Shown here: in pieces, positions 9,224 through 18,463 of the stretch
How the letters are laid out: each line of letters begins with the position of its first letter
Numbering within the stretch: the stretch's first letter is position 1
Assembly (NCBI RefSeq): GCF_013836145.1
Contig: NZ_CP057483.1
Coordinates: forward strand, 2,728,001-2,792,000
Reading direction: 5' to 3'
Origin: Citrobacter sp. RHB25-C09
GTDB taxonomy: Bacteria > Pseudomonadota > Gammaproteobacteria > Enterobacterales > Enterobacteriaceae
DNA length: 64,000 nt
Notes under the pieces: generated by a model
Seen by the model: only the letters and a program-made list of their open reading frames with translations
The model's database searches: none
Told to the model about the DNA's origin: nothing
Program-made: the position numbers and the translations under genes

Positions 9224-10576
9224 GTGTTTATTGGATTTGATTACGGTACCGCAAACTGCTCGGTCGCGATCATGCGTGACGGCAAACCGCAGTTGCTGAA
9301 AATGGAGAATAACAGCTCGCTGTTGCCATCCATGCTCTGCGCGCCCACGCGTGAAGCCGTTAGCGAATGGCTGTACCGCCATCATGACGTTCCGACACCC
9401 GACGACGAAACGCAGGCGCTGCTGCGACGCGCAGTCCGTTTTAATCGTGATGAAGATATCGAGGTCACGCCCTCCAGCGTACAGTTTGGCGTCAATTCAC
9501 TCGCCCACTATATTGATGACCCGGAAGAGGTCTACTTTGTTAAATCACCGAAATCCTTCCTGGGTGCTAACGGACTGAAGCCACAGCAGGTCGCGTTATT
9601 CGAAGATCTCGTCTGCGCCATGATGCTGCATATCCGCCAACAGGCGGAAAGCCAACTGCCGGAGCCGATCACCCAGGCCGTTATTGGCCGCCCTATCAAC
9701 TTCCAGGGTTTGGGTGGCGATGAGGCTAACCGCCAGGCACAGGGGATCCTGGAACGCGCGGCGAAACGCGCCGGATTCCGGGAAGTGGTTTTCCAGTATG
9801 AGCCTGTCGCTGCGGGCCTGGACTATGAAGCCACATTGCAGGAAGAGAAACGCGTACTGGTTGTGGATATCGGCGGCGGGACGACTGACTGCTCTTTACT
9901 GCTGATGGGGCCGCAGTGGCATCATCGCGCAGACCGTGAATCCAGCCTGCTCGGGCACAGCGGCTGCCGCGTGGGCGGTAACGATCTGGATATCGCCCTG
10001 GCGTTTAAAAACCTGATGCCGCTGCTCGGTATGGGCGGTGAAACCGAGAAAGGCATTGCCCTGCCGGTACTGCCGTGGTGGAACGCCGTTGCCATCAATG
10101 ACGTTCCCGCCCAGAGCGATTTCTACAGCAGCGCGAATGGTCGTCTGCTGGATACCCTGGTGCGCGATGCCCGCGAACCTGAACAGGTGGCTTTCCTGCG
10201 TAAAGTCTGGCAGCAGCGTCTTAGCTATCGCCTGGTACGCAGCGCGGAAGAGTGCAAAATCGCCCTTTCCGATCAACCGGAAATCCGTGCCACGCTGCCG
10301 TTTATTAGCGACGAGCTGGCGACAGCCATTAGTCAGCAAGGTCTGGAAGCCGCGCTGGACCAGCCGTTAACGCGTATTCTGGAGCAGGTACAACTGGCGC
10401 TGGATAACGCCCAGGTGAAGCCCGATGTGATTTACCTCACCGGCGGCAGCGCACGTTCTCCACTCATCAAAAAGGCGCTGGCAGCGCAGCTTCCTGGCAT
10501 TCCCATTGCCGGAGGAGATGACTTCGGATCCGTGACCGCCGGACTGGCGCGTTGGGCTGACGTACTATTCCGCTAA
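9224..10576 (+). CDS. yegD: Hsp70-family chaperone-like protein YegD
   Basis: An actin-fold ATPase of the DnaK superfamily, 450 residues, lacking the canonical substrate-binding and lid domains. The N-terminal phosphate loop IGFDYGTANCSVA, the second phosphate motif VVDIGGGTTDCSLLL (about 208-222) and the adenosine motif YLTGGSARSPLIKKAL are all present. The start is a GTG at 9224 (VFIGFDYG) with GGGGAT upstream; 32 further open codons before it are unsupported. It is divergent from alkA. In K-12, yegI-yegL lie between yegD and the sib/mdtA region; here they are absent. The client is unknown. Confidence 0.95.
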   Translation: MFIGFDYGTANCSVAIMRDGKPQLLKMENNSSLLPSMLCAPTREAVSEWLYRHHDVPTPDDETQALLRRAVRFNRDEDIEVTPSSVQFGVNSLAHYIDDPEEVYFVKSPKSFLGANGLKPQQVALFEDLVCAMMLHIRQQAESQLPEPITQAVIGRPINFQGLGGDEANRQAQGILERAAKRAGFREVVFQYEPVAAGLDYEATLQEEKRVLVVDIGGGTTDCSLLLMGPQWHHRADRESSLLGHSGCRVGGNDLDIALAFKNLMPLLGMGGETEKGIALPVLPWWNAVAINDVPAQSDFYSSANGRLLDTLVRDAREPEQVAFLRKVWQQRLSYRLVRSAEECKIALSDQPEIRATLPFISDELATAISQQGLEAALDQPLTRILEQVQLALDNAQVKPDVIYLTGGSARSPLIKKALAAQLPGIPIAGGDDFGSVTAGLARWADVLFR

Positions 10577-10603
10577 ACGCCTCGCAAGCTGAGTGCGCAT
10601 GGA

Positions 10604-10632
10604 TTGACATTAGCGTTCGTGTGGCTTAATTT
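10604..10632 (+). promoter_or_regulatory. Putative promoter of the Sib antisense RNA
   Basis: A perfect -35 TTGACA (10604-10609) is followed at 16-17 nt by TTAATT/TAATTT as a -10. Transcription would begin near 10639, just before the conserved Sib 5' segment GTGAGGGTTAGGGAG. Confidence 0.55.
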
Positions 10633-10674
10633 CAGGAGTGAGGGTTAGGGAGAGTTTCCTCCCCCTCTGGTGTC

Positions 10675-10734
10675 TTAGTAAGCCGGCAAGCTTATGACTA
10701 AGAGTATCACCAGGATGATGACCGACTTCATCAT
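10675..10734 (-). CDS. ibs: Ibs type I toxin peptide (19 aa)
   Basis: Translates as MMKSVIILVILLVISLPAY, a 19-residue, strongly hydrophobic peptide with the family's double Met start, basic third residue and SxxAY end. A Shine-Dalgarno stretch AAGGAAAAGG lies just upstream on the minus strand. E. coli Ibs peptides insert in the inner membrane and depolarise it when not repressed by Sib RNA. The frame sits entirely opposite the Sib RNA. Too short for routine gene calling, but the match is distinctive. Confidence 0.88.
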   Translation of the reverse strand: MMKSVIILVILLVISLPAY

Positions 10735-10751
10735 AACCTTTTCCTTATTTT

Positions 10752-10776
10752 GGCCCCTTCCTCGGGAGGGGCTTTC
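10752..10776 (+). terminator. Rho-independent terminator of Sib RNA
   Basis: GCCCCTTCC and GGGAGGGGC form a stem around a short TC-containing loop, followed by TTTCCTG. The T-tract is short but the hairpin is strong and matches the position of the E. coli sib terminators. Confidence 0.65.
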
Positions 10777-10931
10777 CTGATTCAGCGTCCTGCTGAACTC
10801 CGTGGCTTACCTCCTTTTTGCCTTGCCGCCACTTTAGCGCACTCTTTACCTTCTGCTGTTTTAGAAGATCGTTATTGCGTAACGCCTCGCAAAGCGTGTC
10901 GCCATTAGGATGAATCCGTACCGGGTTTCAT

Positions 10932-10949
10932 AATTCCTCCATTTTTCCC
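10932..10949 (+). promoter_or_regulatory. Possible BaeR box upstream of mdtA
   Basis: AATTCCTCCATTTTTCCC shares the CTCCAT core and flanking T-rich blocks with the published BaeR box of the mdtA promoter (TTTTTCTCCATNATTGGC). The match is partial. The place, about 65-80 nt before the mdtA start, is right. Confidence 0.4.
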
Positions 10950-11012
10950 CCTTGTTCGCTGGCTACACTAGTATCATTGGGCGAAACGTTTCAGGATGAG
11001 AAACTTATAACG

Positions 11013-12260
11013 ATGAAAGGCAGTAACCAAACCCGCTGGACGATTGCCATTGTGGTCGTCGTCGCAGCCATCGCCGCATTCTGGTTCTGGCAGAACCGCA
11101 GTGAGCCGCAGGGCACAACGCCTGGCGCAACCGGTCCGAGCAAGCCCGCCGCACAAACGGGGCGGCGTGGCATGCGCTCAGGTCCGTTAGCCCCCGTACA
11201 GGCGGCGACCGCCACTGAACAGGCCGTGCCCCGTTATCTCAGCGGGCTCGGTACGATCACCGCCGCGAATACCGTCACCGTACGCAGCCGCGTTGATGGT
11301 CAACTGTTAGCGCTACACTTCCAGGAAGGCCAACAGGTGAAAGCCGGTGACCTGCTGGCAGAGATTGATCCGAGCCAGTTTAACGTTGCGCTGGCACAGG
11401 CCCAGGGACAACTGGCGAAGGACAAAGCCACCCTCGCCAATGCCCGCCGCGACTTAGCCCGCTATCAACAGCTGGTTAAAACCAACCTGGTTTCCCGACA
11501 GGAACTCGATGCCCAGCAGGCGCTGGTCAGTGAAACCGAAGGCACAATAAAAGCCGATGAGGCCAGTGTGGCCAGCGCTCAGCTACAGCTTGACTGGAGC
11601 CGGATCACCGCGCCGGTAGACGGTCGCGTAGGTCTGAAGCAGGTGGATGTTGGCAACCAGATCGCCAGTGGCGATACCACTGGCATTGTGGTCATCACCC
11701 AGACGCACCCCATCGACCTGATCTTCACCCTGCCGGAAAGCGATATCGCCACCGTCACGCGCGCGCAAAAGAACGGCCAGCCGCTCATTGTCGAAGCCTG
11801 GGATCGCACCAACTCGCAGAAATTGAGCGAAGGAAAATTACTCAGTCTGGACAATCAGATTGACCCCACGACGGGCACGATTAAAGTAAAAGCGCGGTTT
11901 GATAATCAGGACGACACCCTTTTCCCGAACCAGTTTGTCAACGCCCGAATGCTAGTGGACACGGCACAAAACGCGGTGGTCATCCCTACCGCGGCTCTGC
12001 AAATAGGCAACGAGGGCCACTTCGTCTGGGTACTGAATGATGAGAATAAAGTCAGTAAGCATCTGGTGAAAGCCGGGATTCAGGACAACCAGAAGGTAGT
12101 GATCGACGCCGGTATCTCTGCAGGTGACCGCGTGGTCACTGACGGTATAGACCGTCTGACCGAAGGTGCGAAAGTGGAAGTGGTAGAAGCCCACGATGCT
12201 GCCGCGGCCGAGACGAAGGCGACAAGCCGGGATTATGCGAAGAAAGGAGTCCGTTCCTGA
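11013..12260 (+). CDS. mdtA: MdtA, membrane fusion protein of the MdtABC efflux pump
   Basis: Periplasmic adaptor linking the MdtB/MdtC RND transporter to an outer-membrane channel (TolC in E. coli). The product has 415 residues from MKGSNQTRW; the frame is open 12 codons further but that extension has no counterpart. An N-terminal membrane anchor (about 9-26), a Gly/Pro/Arg-rich linker, the lipoyl half-motifs (VRSRVDGQLLALHFQEGQQV and WSRITAPVDGRVGLKQVDVG) around a coiled-coil hairpin (about 120-185) and beta-barrel domains follow. Its TGA overlaps the mdtB ATG by one base. First gene of mdtABCD-baeSR. Confidence 0.97.
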   Translation: MKGSNQTRWTIAIVVVVAAIAAFWFWQNRSEPQGTTPGATGPSKPAAQTGRRGMRSGPLAPVQAATATEQAVPRYLSGLGTITAANTVTVRSRVDGQLLALHFQEGQQVKAGDLLAEIDPSQFNVALAQAQGQLAKDKATLANARRDLARYQQLVKTNLVSRQELDAQQALVSETEGTIKADEASVASAQLQLDWSRITAPVDGRVGLKQVDVGNQIASGDTTGIVVITQTHPIDLIFTLPESDIATVTRAQKNGQPLIVEAWDRTNSQKLSEGKLLSLDNQIDPTTGTIKVKARFDNQDDTLFPNQFVNARMLVDTAQNAVVIPTAALQIGNEGHFVWVLNDENKVSKHLVKAGIQDNQKVVIDAGISAGDRVVTDGIDRLTEGAKVEVVEAHDAAAAETKATSRDYAKKGVRS

Positions 12261-15200
12261 TGCAGGTTTTACCGCCGGGCAGCACAGGCGGCCCATCGCG
12301 CCTGTTTATTCTGCGTCCTGTCGCCACCACGCTGCTGATGGTGGCAATACTTCTCGCCGGGATCATCGGTTATCGCTTCCTACCCGTCTCCGCGTTACCT
12401 GAAGTGGACTACCCTACCATACAGGTCGTGACGCTCTACCCCGGCGCCAGTCCGGATGTAATGACCTCGGCGGTGACTGCGCCGCTGGAACGTCAGTTCG
12501 GCCAGATGTCCGGGCTGAAACAAATGTCGTCGCAAAGCTCCGGCGGCGCCTCGGTGGTGACGCTCCAGTTCCAGTTGACGCTGCCGCTGGACGTGGCCGA
12601 GCAGGAGGTCCAGGCAGCCATTAACGCCGCCACCAATCTGCTGCCGAGCGATCTGCCGAATCCTCCGGTCTACAGCAAAGTTAACCCCGCAGACCCGCCG
12701 ATCATGACGCTCGCCGTGACCTCTACCGCCATGCCAATGACGCAGGTGGAAGATATGGTTGAGACGCGCGTCGCGCAGAAAATTTCGCAGGTTTCTGGCG
12801 TGGGTCTGGTGACGCTCTCCGGCGGACAGCGGCCTGCGGTACGCGTGAAACTCAATGCGCAGGCGATTGCTGCCCTGGGGCTGACCAGCGAAACGGTGCG
12901 CACGGCCATCACCAGCGCTAACGTTAACTCAGCCAAGGGAAGTCTCGATGGCCCCAACCGCGCGGTGACGCTCTCCGCTAACGATCAGATGCAATCCGCC
13001 GATGAATATCGCCAGCTTATCATCGCTTATCAAAACGGCGCGCCGGTACGCCTGGGCGATGTCGCTACCGTCGAACAGGGAGCTGAAAACAGCTGGCTTG
13101 GCGCATGGGCCAACAAAGAGCAGGCAATTGTGATGAATGTGCAGCGTCAGCCTGGCGCGAACATCATTTCCACTGCCGACAGCATTCAACAAATGCTGCC
13201 CCAACTCAAAGAGAGCCTGCCGAAATCAGTGAACGTGACGGTGCTTTCCGACCGCACCAGCAATATTCGTGCTTCGGTGAGCGACACCCAGTTCGAATTA
13301 ATGCTGGCGATTGCGCTGGTCGTCATGATCATCTATCTGTTCCTGCGCAACGTTCCCGCAACCATTATCCCCGGCGTTGCGGTGCCGCTGTCGCTGGTAG
13401 GCACGTTTGCGGTGATGGTTTTCCTCGATTTCTCTATCAATAACCTAACGCTCATGGCGCTGACCATCGCCACCGGCTTTGTGGTAGACGACGCGATCGT
13501 GGTCATTGAGAACATCTCCCGTTACATCGAAAAAGGCGAAAAACCGCTGGCGGCGGCGCTGAAGGGGGCGGGAGAGATCGGTTTTACCATTATCTCCCTG
13601 ACCTTCTCGCTGATTGCGGTGCTGATCCCACTGCTGTTTATGGGTGATATCGTCGGACGCCTGTTCCGCGAGTTTGCCGTCACGCTAGCGGTGGCGATCC
13701 TGATTTCCGCCGTCGTGTCGCTCACCCTGACGCCAATGATGTGCGCCCGGATGCTCAGCCAGGAGTCGCTGCGTAAGCAAAACCGCTTCTCCCGCGCGTC
13801 AGAAAAAATGTTTGAGCGCGTCATCGCCGGATACGGACGCTGGCTGGCAAAAGTGCTTAACCATCCGTGGCTGACGCTCAGCGTCGCGCTTGGCACACTG
13901 CTATTAAGCGTAATGCTGTGGGTGTTTATCCCGAAAGGCTTTTTCCCGATACAGGACAACGGCATCATTCAGGGAACCCTGCAAGCCCCGCAGTCCAGCT
14001 CATTTGCCAGTATGGCCCAGCGCCAGCAGCAGGTGTCGGAGGTGATCCTCAAAGATCCTGTGGTCGAAAGTCTGACCTCATTTATCGGCGTTGATGGTAC
14101 CAATCCGTCATTGAACAGCGCGCGTTTGCAAATCAACCTTAAGCCGCTGGACGAGCGTGATGACCGGGTACAGAAGGTGATCGCCCGCCTGCAAGATGCG
14201 GTCGCGAGGGTTCCGGGCGTCGACCTGTATCTGCAACCGACGCAGGACCTGACGATTGATACTCAGGTCAGCCGTACCCAGTATCAGTTTACGCTCCAGG
14301 CAACCTCGCTGGATGCGCTCAGTAACTGGGTTCCCCCGCTGATAGAAAAATTACAGCAGTTGCCGCAGCTTTCAGACGTCAGCAGCGACTGGCAGGACAA
14401 GGGGCTGGTGGCGTATGTGAACGTCGACCGTGATAGTGCAAGTCGACTCGGGATCAGCATGGCGGATGTCGATAACGCGCTGTATAACGCCTTCGGTCAG
14501 CGGCTGATTTCAACGATCTATACCCAGGCGAATCAGTACCGCGTGGTACTGGAACATAATACCGAAAACACGCCCGGCCTGGCTGCGCTGGACGCTATCC
14601 GCCTCGCCAGCAAAGACGGCGGAATGGTGCCGCTGAGCGCCATCGCCAAAATTGAACAGCGCTTTGCCCCGCTGTCAATTAACCACCTGGATCAGTTCCC
14701 GGTGACGACGATTTCATTTAACGTGCCGGACGACTATTCGCTGGGCGATGCGGTACAGGCGATTCTCGACACCGAAAAAACGCTTAACCTCCCGGTCGAT
14801 ATCACCACGCAATTCCAGGGCAGTACCCTCGCCTTCCAGGCGGCATTGGGGAGTACGATCTGGCTGATTGTCGCGGCGGTAGTGGCGATGTATATCGTGC
14901 TGGGGGTGCTGTACGAAAGCTTTATTCACCCGATCACCATTCTCTCAACGCTGCCGACAGCGGGTGTCGGCGCACTGCTGGCGCTGATGATAGCCGGCAG
15001 TGAACTGGACGTTATTGCCATTATCGGGATTATTTTGCTGATCGGCATCGTGAAGAAGAACGCCATCATGATGATCGACTTTGCCCTTGCCGCCGAGCGC
15101 GAACAGGGCATGGCACCGCGCGACGCCATCTTCCAGGCCTGCCTGCTACGTTTTCGCCCGATCCTGATGACCACGCTGGCGGCGCTGTTGGGCGCGCTGC

Positions 15201-15382
15201 CGCTGATGCTCAGTACTGGCGTGGGTGCGGAACTGCGTCGGCCGCTGGGGATTGGTATGGTTGGCGGGCTGCTGGTCAGTCAGGTGCTGACGCTGTTCAC
15301 CACGCCAGTGATTTATTTGCTGTTTGACCGCCTGTCGCTGTATATGAAAAACCGCTTCACACATCGGGAAGAGGAGGCGTAA
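12260..15382 (+). CDS. mdtB: MdtB, RND efflux transporter subunit
   Basis: One of the two different RND proteins that make the heteromultimeric MdtBC pump (novobiocin and bile-salt efflux in E. coli). The product has 1040 residues with the duplicated six-helix plan and two large periplasmic loops. The proton-relay segment GFVVDDAIVVIENISRYIEKG in TM4 and the terminal LLFDRLSLY region are present. The mdtC start follows the stop directly with no gap. MdtB is the partner thought mainly to drive proton flow, MdtC to bind substrate. Confidence 0.98.
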   Translation: MQVLPPGSTGGPSRLFILRPVATTLLMVAILLAGIIGYRFLPVSALPEVDYPTIQVVTLYPGASPDVMTSAVTAPLERQFGQMSGLKQMSSQSSGGASVVTLQFQLTLPLDVAEQEVQAAINAATNLLPSDLPNPPVYSKVNPADPPIMTLAVTSTAMPMTQVEDMVETRVAQKISQVSGVGLVTLSGGQRPAVRVKLNAQAIAALGLTSETVRTAITSANVNSAKGSLDGPNRAVTLSANDQMQSADEYRQLIIAYQNGAPVRLGDVATVEQGAENSWLGAWANKEQAIVMNVQRQPGANIISTADSIQQMLPQLKESLPKSVNVTVLSDRTSNIRASVSDTQFELMLAIALVVMIIYLFLRNVPATIIPGVAVPLSLVGTFAVMVFLDFSINNLTLMALTIATGFVVDDAIVVIENISRYIEKGEKPLAAALKGAGEIGFTIISLTFSLIAVLIPLLFMGDIVGRLFREFAVTLAVAILISAVVSLTLTPMMCARMLSQESLRKQNRFSRASEKMFERVIAGYGRWLAKVLNHPWLTLSVALGTLLLSVMLWVFIPKGFFPIQDNGIIQGTLQAPQSSSFASMAQRQQQVSEVILKDPVVESLTSFIGVDGTNPSLNSARLQINLKPLDERDDRVQKVIARLQDAVARVPGVDLYLQPTQDLTIDTQVSRTQYQFTLQATSLDALSNWVPPLIEKLQQLPQLSDVSSDWQDKGLVAYVNVDRDSASRLGISMADVDNALYNAFGQRLISTIYTQANQYRVVLEHNTENTPGLAALDAIRLASKDGGMVPLSAIAKIEQRFAPLSINHLDQFPVTTISFNVPDDYSLGDAVQAILDTEKTLNLPVDITTQFQGSTLAFQAALGSTIWLIVAAVVAMYIVLGVLYESFIHPITILSTLPTAGVGALLALMIAGSELDVIAIIGIILLIGIVKKNAIMMIDFALAAEREQGMAPRDAIFQACLLRFRPILMTTLAALLGALPLMLSTGVGAELRRPLGIGMVGGLLVSQVLTLFTTPVIYLLFDRLSLYMKNRFTHREEEA

Positions 15383-18300
15383 ATGAAATTTTTCGCCCTT
15401 TTCATCTACCGTCCGGTGGCGACAATCTTAATTTCCCTCGCCATTACGCTCTGCGGCGTACTGGGGTTTCGCCTGCTGCCCGTCGCGCCGTTGCCGCAGG
15501 TCGATTTCCCGGTGATCATGGTCAGCGCCTCACTGCCCGGCGCCTCGCCTGAAACGATGGCCTCGTCTGTAGCGACGCCGCTGGAACGCTCACTGGGGCG
15601 CATTGCTGGGGTCAGCGAGATGACGTCAAGCAGTTCGCTTGGCAGCACGCGAATCATATTGCAGTTTAATTTTGACCGCGATATCAACGGCGCGGCGCGC
15701 GACGTGCAGGCAGCCATTAACGCCGCGCAAAGCCTGCTCCCGAGCGGAATGCCGAGCCGCCCAACGTATCGCAAAGCCAACCCCTCCGATGCGCCGATTA
15801 TGATTTTGACGCTGACCTCAGATACCTGGTCGCAGGGCGAGTTGTACGATTTTGCTTCTACTCAGTTAGCGCAGACGATTGCACAGATCGATGGCGTCGG
15901 GGACGTGGACGTGGGCGGCAGTTCCCTGCCCGCGGTGCGCGTCGGACTTAATCCACAGGCGCTGTTTAATCAGGGCGTCTCGCTGGACGCGGTGCGCACC
16001 GCCATCAGCAACGCCAACGTGCGCAAACCGCAGGGGGCGCTGGAAGATACCCACCATCGCTGGCAAATTCAGACCAACGATGAGTTGAAAACGGCGGCAG
16101 AATACCAGCCTCTGGTGATCCACTATAACAACGGTGGTGCAGTGCGCCTGGGAGATGTCGCGACCGTCACCGACTCCGTACAGGACGTGCGTAATGCAGG
16201 GATGACCAACGCCAAACCGGCTATTTTGCTGATGATCCGTAAACTGCCGGAGGCGAACATCATCCAGACGGTGGACAGCATTCGCGCCAGGTTACCGGAG
16301 CTACAGTCTACGATTCCGGCATCGATTGATATGCAAATCGCGCAGGACCGTTCCCCCACCATCCGCGCTTCGCTGGAAGAGGTTGAACAGACGCTGGTCA
16401 TTTCGGTGGCGCTGGTGATTCTGGTGGTTTTTCTCTTCCTGCGCTCCGGGCGGGCGACGTTAATTCCGGCAGTGGCCGTTCCGGTCTCGCTGATCGGCAC
16501 CTTTGCGGCGATGTACCTGTGCGGTTTCAGTCTTAACAACCTGTCGCTGATGGCGCTCACCATCGCCACCGGGTTCGTGGTCGATGATGCCATCGTGGTG
16601 CTGGAAAATATCTCACGCCACCTCGAAGCAGGAATGAAGCCTCTTCAGGCGGCATTACAGGGTACGCGCGAGGTCGGATTTACCGTGCTCTCAATGAGTC
16701 TTTCGCTGGTGGCCGTGTTTTTACCGCTGCTGCTGATGGGAGGCCTGCCGGGTCGACTGCTGCGCGAATTTGCCGTCACGCTGTCAGTGGCGATTGGCAT
16801 TTCGCTGCTGGTGTCCCTCACCCTCACGCCGATGATGTGCGGCTGGATGCTAAAATCCAGCAAACCCCATCAGCAAAAACGGCTCCGCGGGTTTGGTCGG
16901 ATGCTGATTGCCCTGCAACAAGGGTACGGCACGTCGCTGAAATGGGTGCTGAACCATACCCGTCTGGTCGGCGTGGTGCTGCTTGGTACCATAGCCCTCA
17001 ACGTCTGGCTCTATATCTCGATCCCGAAAACCTTCTTCCCGGAACAAGACACCGGCGTTTTGATGGGCGGGATCCAGGCCGACCAGAGCATCTCTTTCCA
17101 GGCGATGCGCGGTAAGCTTCAGGACTTCATGAAGATCATTCGCGACGATCCGGCAGTCGACAACGTCACCGGATTTACCGGCGGCTCGCGGGTGAACAGC
17201 GGGATGATGTTTATCACTCTGAAGCCTCGTAGTGAACGTCATGAGTCCGCACAGCAAATTATCGATCGTCTCCGCGTGAAATTGTCGAAAGAACCGGGGG
17301 CGAACCTGTTTCTGATGGCAGTGCAGGACATCCGTGTCGGCGGCCGTCAGTCCAACGCCAGCTACCAGTACACGCTGCTGTCCGATGATCTGGCCGCACT
17401 GCGCGAATGGGAGCCGAAGATTCGTAAGTCGTTGGCATCTCTGCCTCAGTTGGCGGATGTGAACTCCGATCAACAGGATAATGGCGCGGAGATGAACCTG
17501 GTCTACGATCGCGAAACCATGTCGCGACTGGGTATTGACGTCCAGGCCGCCAACAGCCTGCTGAACAACGCCTTTGGGCAGCGGCAAATCTCCACCATCT
17601 ATCAGCCCATGAACCAGTACAAAGTGGTGATGGAGGTCGACCCGCGCTACACCCAGGACATCAGCGCGCTGGAGAAAATGTTTGTCATTAACAGCGAAGG
17701 TAAGTCGATTCCACTGTTTTACTTTGCCAAATGGCAACCGGCGAATGCGCCTCTTTCGGTGAATCACCAGGGACTTTCGGCGGCTTCCACCGTCTCGTTC
17801 AACCTGCCAACCGGGACATCGCTTTCGCAAGCCAGCGAGGCGATAACGCGGGCGATGACCCAGCTTGGTGTGCCTTCCACGGTACGCGGCAGCTTTGCCG
17901 GAACCGCGCAGGTTTTCCAGGAGACAATGAACTCGCAGGTGATCCTGATCATCGCCGCCATTGCTACGGTCTATATCGTACTGGGGATGCTCTATGAAAG
18001 TTATGTCCACCCGCTGACGATCCTTTCCACCCTCCCATCGGCGGGGGTAGGCGCGTTACTGGCGCTGGAACTCTTTGCAGCCCCGTTCAGCCTGATAGCC
18101 CTCATCGGCATTATGTTGTTAATTGGCATCGTGAAGAAAAATGCCATCATGATGGTCGATTTCGCCCTTGATGCACAAAGAAACGGTGACCTTACGCCGG
18201 AGCAAGCTATTTTCCAGGCCTGTCTGCTGCGTTTTCGCCCGATCATGATGACCACGCTGGCGGCGCTGTTTGGCGCACTGCCTTTAGTGCTCTCCGGAGG

Positions 18301-18463
18301 CGATGGATCTGAACTGCGTCAGCCGCTGGGGATAACGATTGTGGGCGGTCTGGTCGTGAGCCAACTTTTGACGCTGTACACAACGCCAGTGGTGTATCTC
18401 TTTTTCGATCGCCTACGACTGCGTTTTTCGCGTAATAAGAGTAAACCGATAACAGAGCTATGA
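15383..18463 (+). CDS. mdtC: MdtC, RND efflux transporter subunit
   Basis: Second RND protein of the MdtBC complex, 1026 residues. It has the same topology as MdtB, with GFVVDDAIVVLENISRHLEAG in TM4 and LIGIVKKNAIMMVDFALDAQRNG in TM10. The final codons overlap the mdtD start by 4 nt (ATGA). No damage to the frame was seen, and the protein is collinear with the E. coli one. Confidence 0.98.
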   Translation: MKFFALFIYRPVATILISLAITLCGVLGFRLLPVAPLPQVDFPVIMVSASLPGASPETMASSVATPLERSLGRIAGVSEMTSSSSLGSTRIILQFNFDRDINGAARDVQAAINAAQSLLPSGMPSRPTYRKANPSDAPIMILTLTSDTWSQGELYDFASTQLAQTIAQIDGVGDVDVGGSSLPAVRVGLNPQALFNQGVSLDAVRTAISNANVRKPQGALEDTHHRWQIQTNDELKTAAEYQPLVIHYNNGGAVRLGDVATVTDSVQDVRNAGMTNAKPAILLMIRKLPEANIIQTVDSIRARLPELQSTIPASIDMQIAQDRSPTIRASLEEVEQTLVISVALVILVVFLFLRSGRATLIPAVAVPVSLIGTFAAMYLCGFSLNNLSLMALTIATGFVVDDAIVVLENISRHLEAGMKPLQAALQGTREVGFTVLSMSLSLVAVFLPLLLMGGLPGRLLREFAVTLSVAIGISLLVSLTLTPMMCGWMLKSSKPHQQKRLRGFGRMLIALQQGYGTSLKWVLNHTRLVGVVLLGTIALNVWLYISIPKTFFPEQDTGVLMGGIQADQSISFQAMRGKLQDFMKIIRDDPAVDNVTGFTGGSRVNSGMMFITLKPRSERHESAQQIIDRLRVKLSKEPGANLFLMAVQDIRVGGRQSNASYQYTLLSDDLAALREWEPKIRKSLASLPQLADVNSDQQDNGAEMNLVYDRETMSRLGIDVQAANSLLNNAFGQRQISTIYQPMNQYKVVMEVDPRYTQDISALEKMFVINSEGKSIPLFYFAKWQPANAPLSVNHQGLSAASTVSFNLPTGTSLSQASEAITRAMTQLGVPSTVRGSFAGTAQVFQETMNSQVILIIAAIATVYIVLGMLYESYVHPLTILSTLPSAGVGALLALELFAAPFSLIALIGIMLLIGIVKKNAIMMVDFALDAQRNGDLTPEQAIFQACLLRFRPIMMTTLAALFGALPLVLSGGDGSELRQPLGITIVGGLVVSQLLTLYTTPVVYLFFDRLRLRFSRNKSKPITEL

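Larger units (their letters stand above)
10639..10776 (+). ncRNA. sib: Sib-family antisense antitoxin RNA
   Basis: About 138 nt on the plus strand covering the whole ibs frame plus its ribosome binding site. The segment GAGGGTTAGGGAG, the CCTCCCCCTCTGG block and the terminal C-rich/G-rich hairpin match the layout of E. coli SibA-E. The position, immediately upstream of mdtA, is where K-12 has sibA and sibB. The RNA is expected to pair with ibs mRNA and block its translation. Ends are estimated from the promoter and terminator. Confidence 0.8.

Noticed and set aside
10781..10797. TTCAGC/GCTGAA hairpin after the Sib terminator
   Set aside because: Only six pairs, no T-tract, and the strong Sib terminator precedes it; no separate role is supported.
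16850..18010. A 386-codon open frame antisense to mdtC
   Set aside because: Shadow of the mdtC coding frame; the translation has no recognisable fold and many His and Gln residues.
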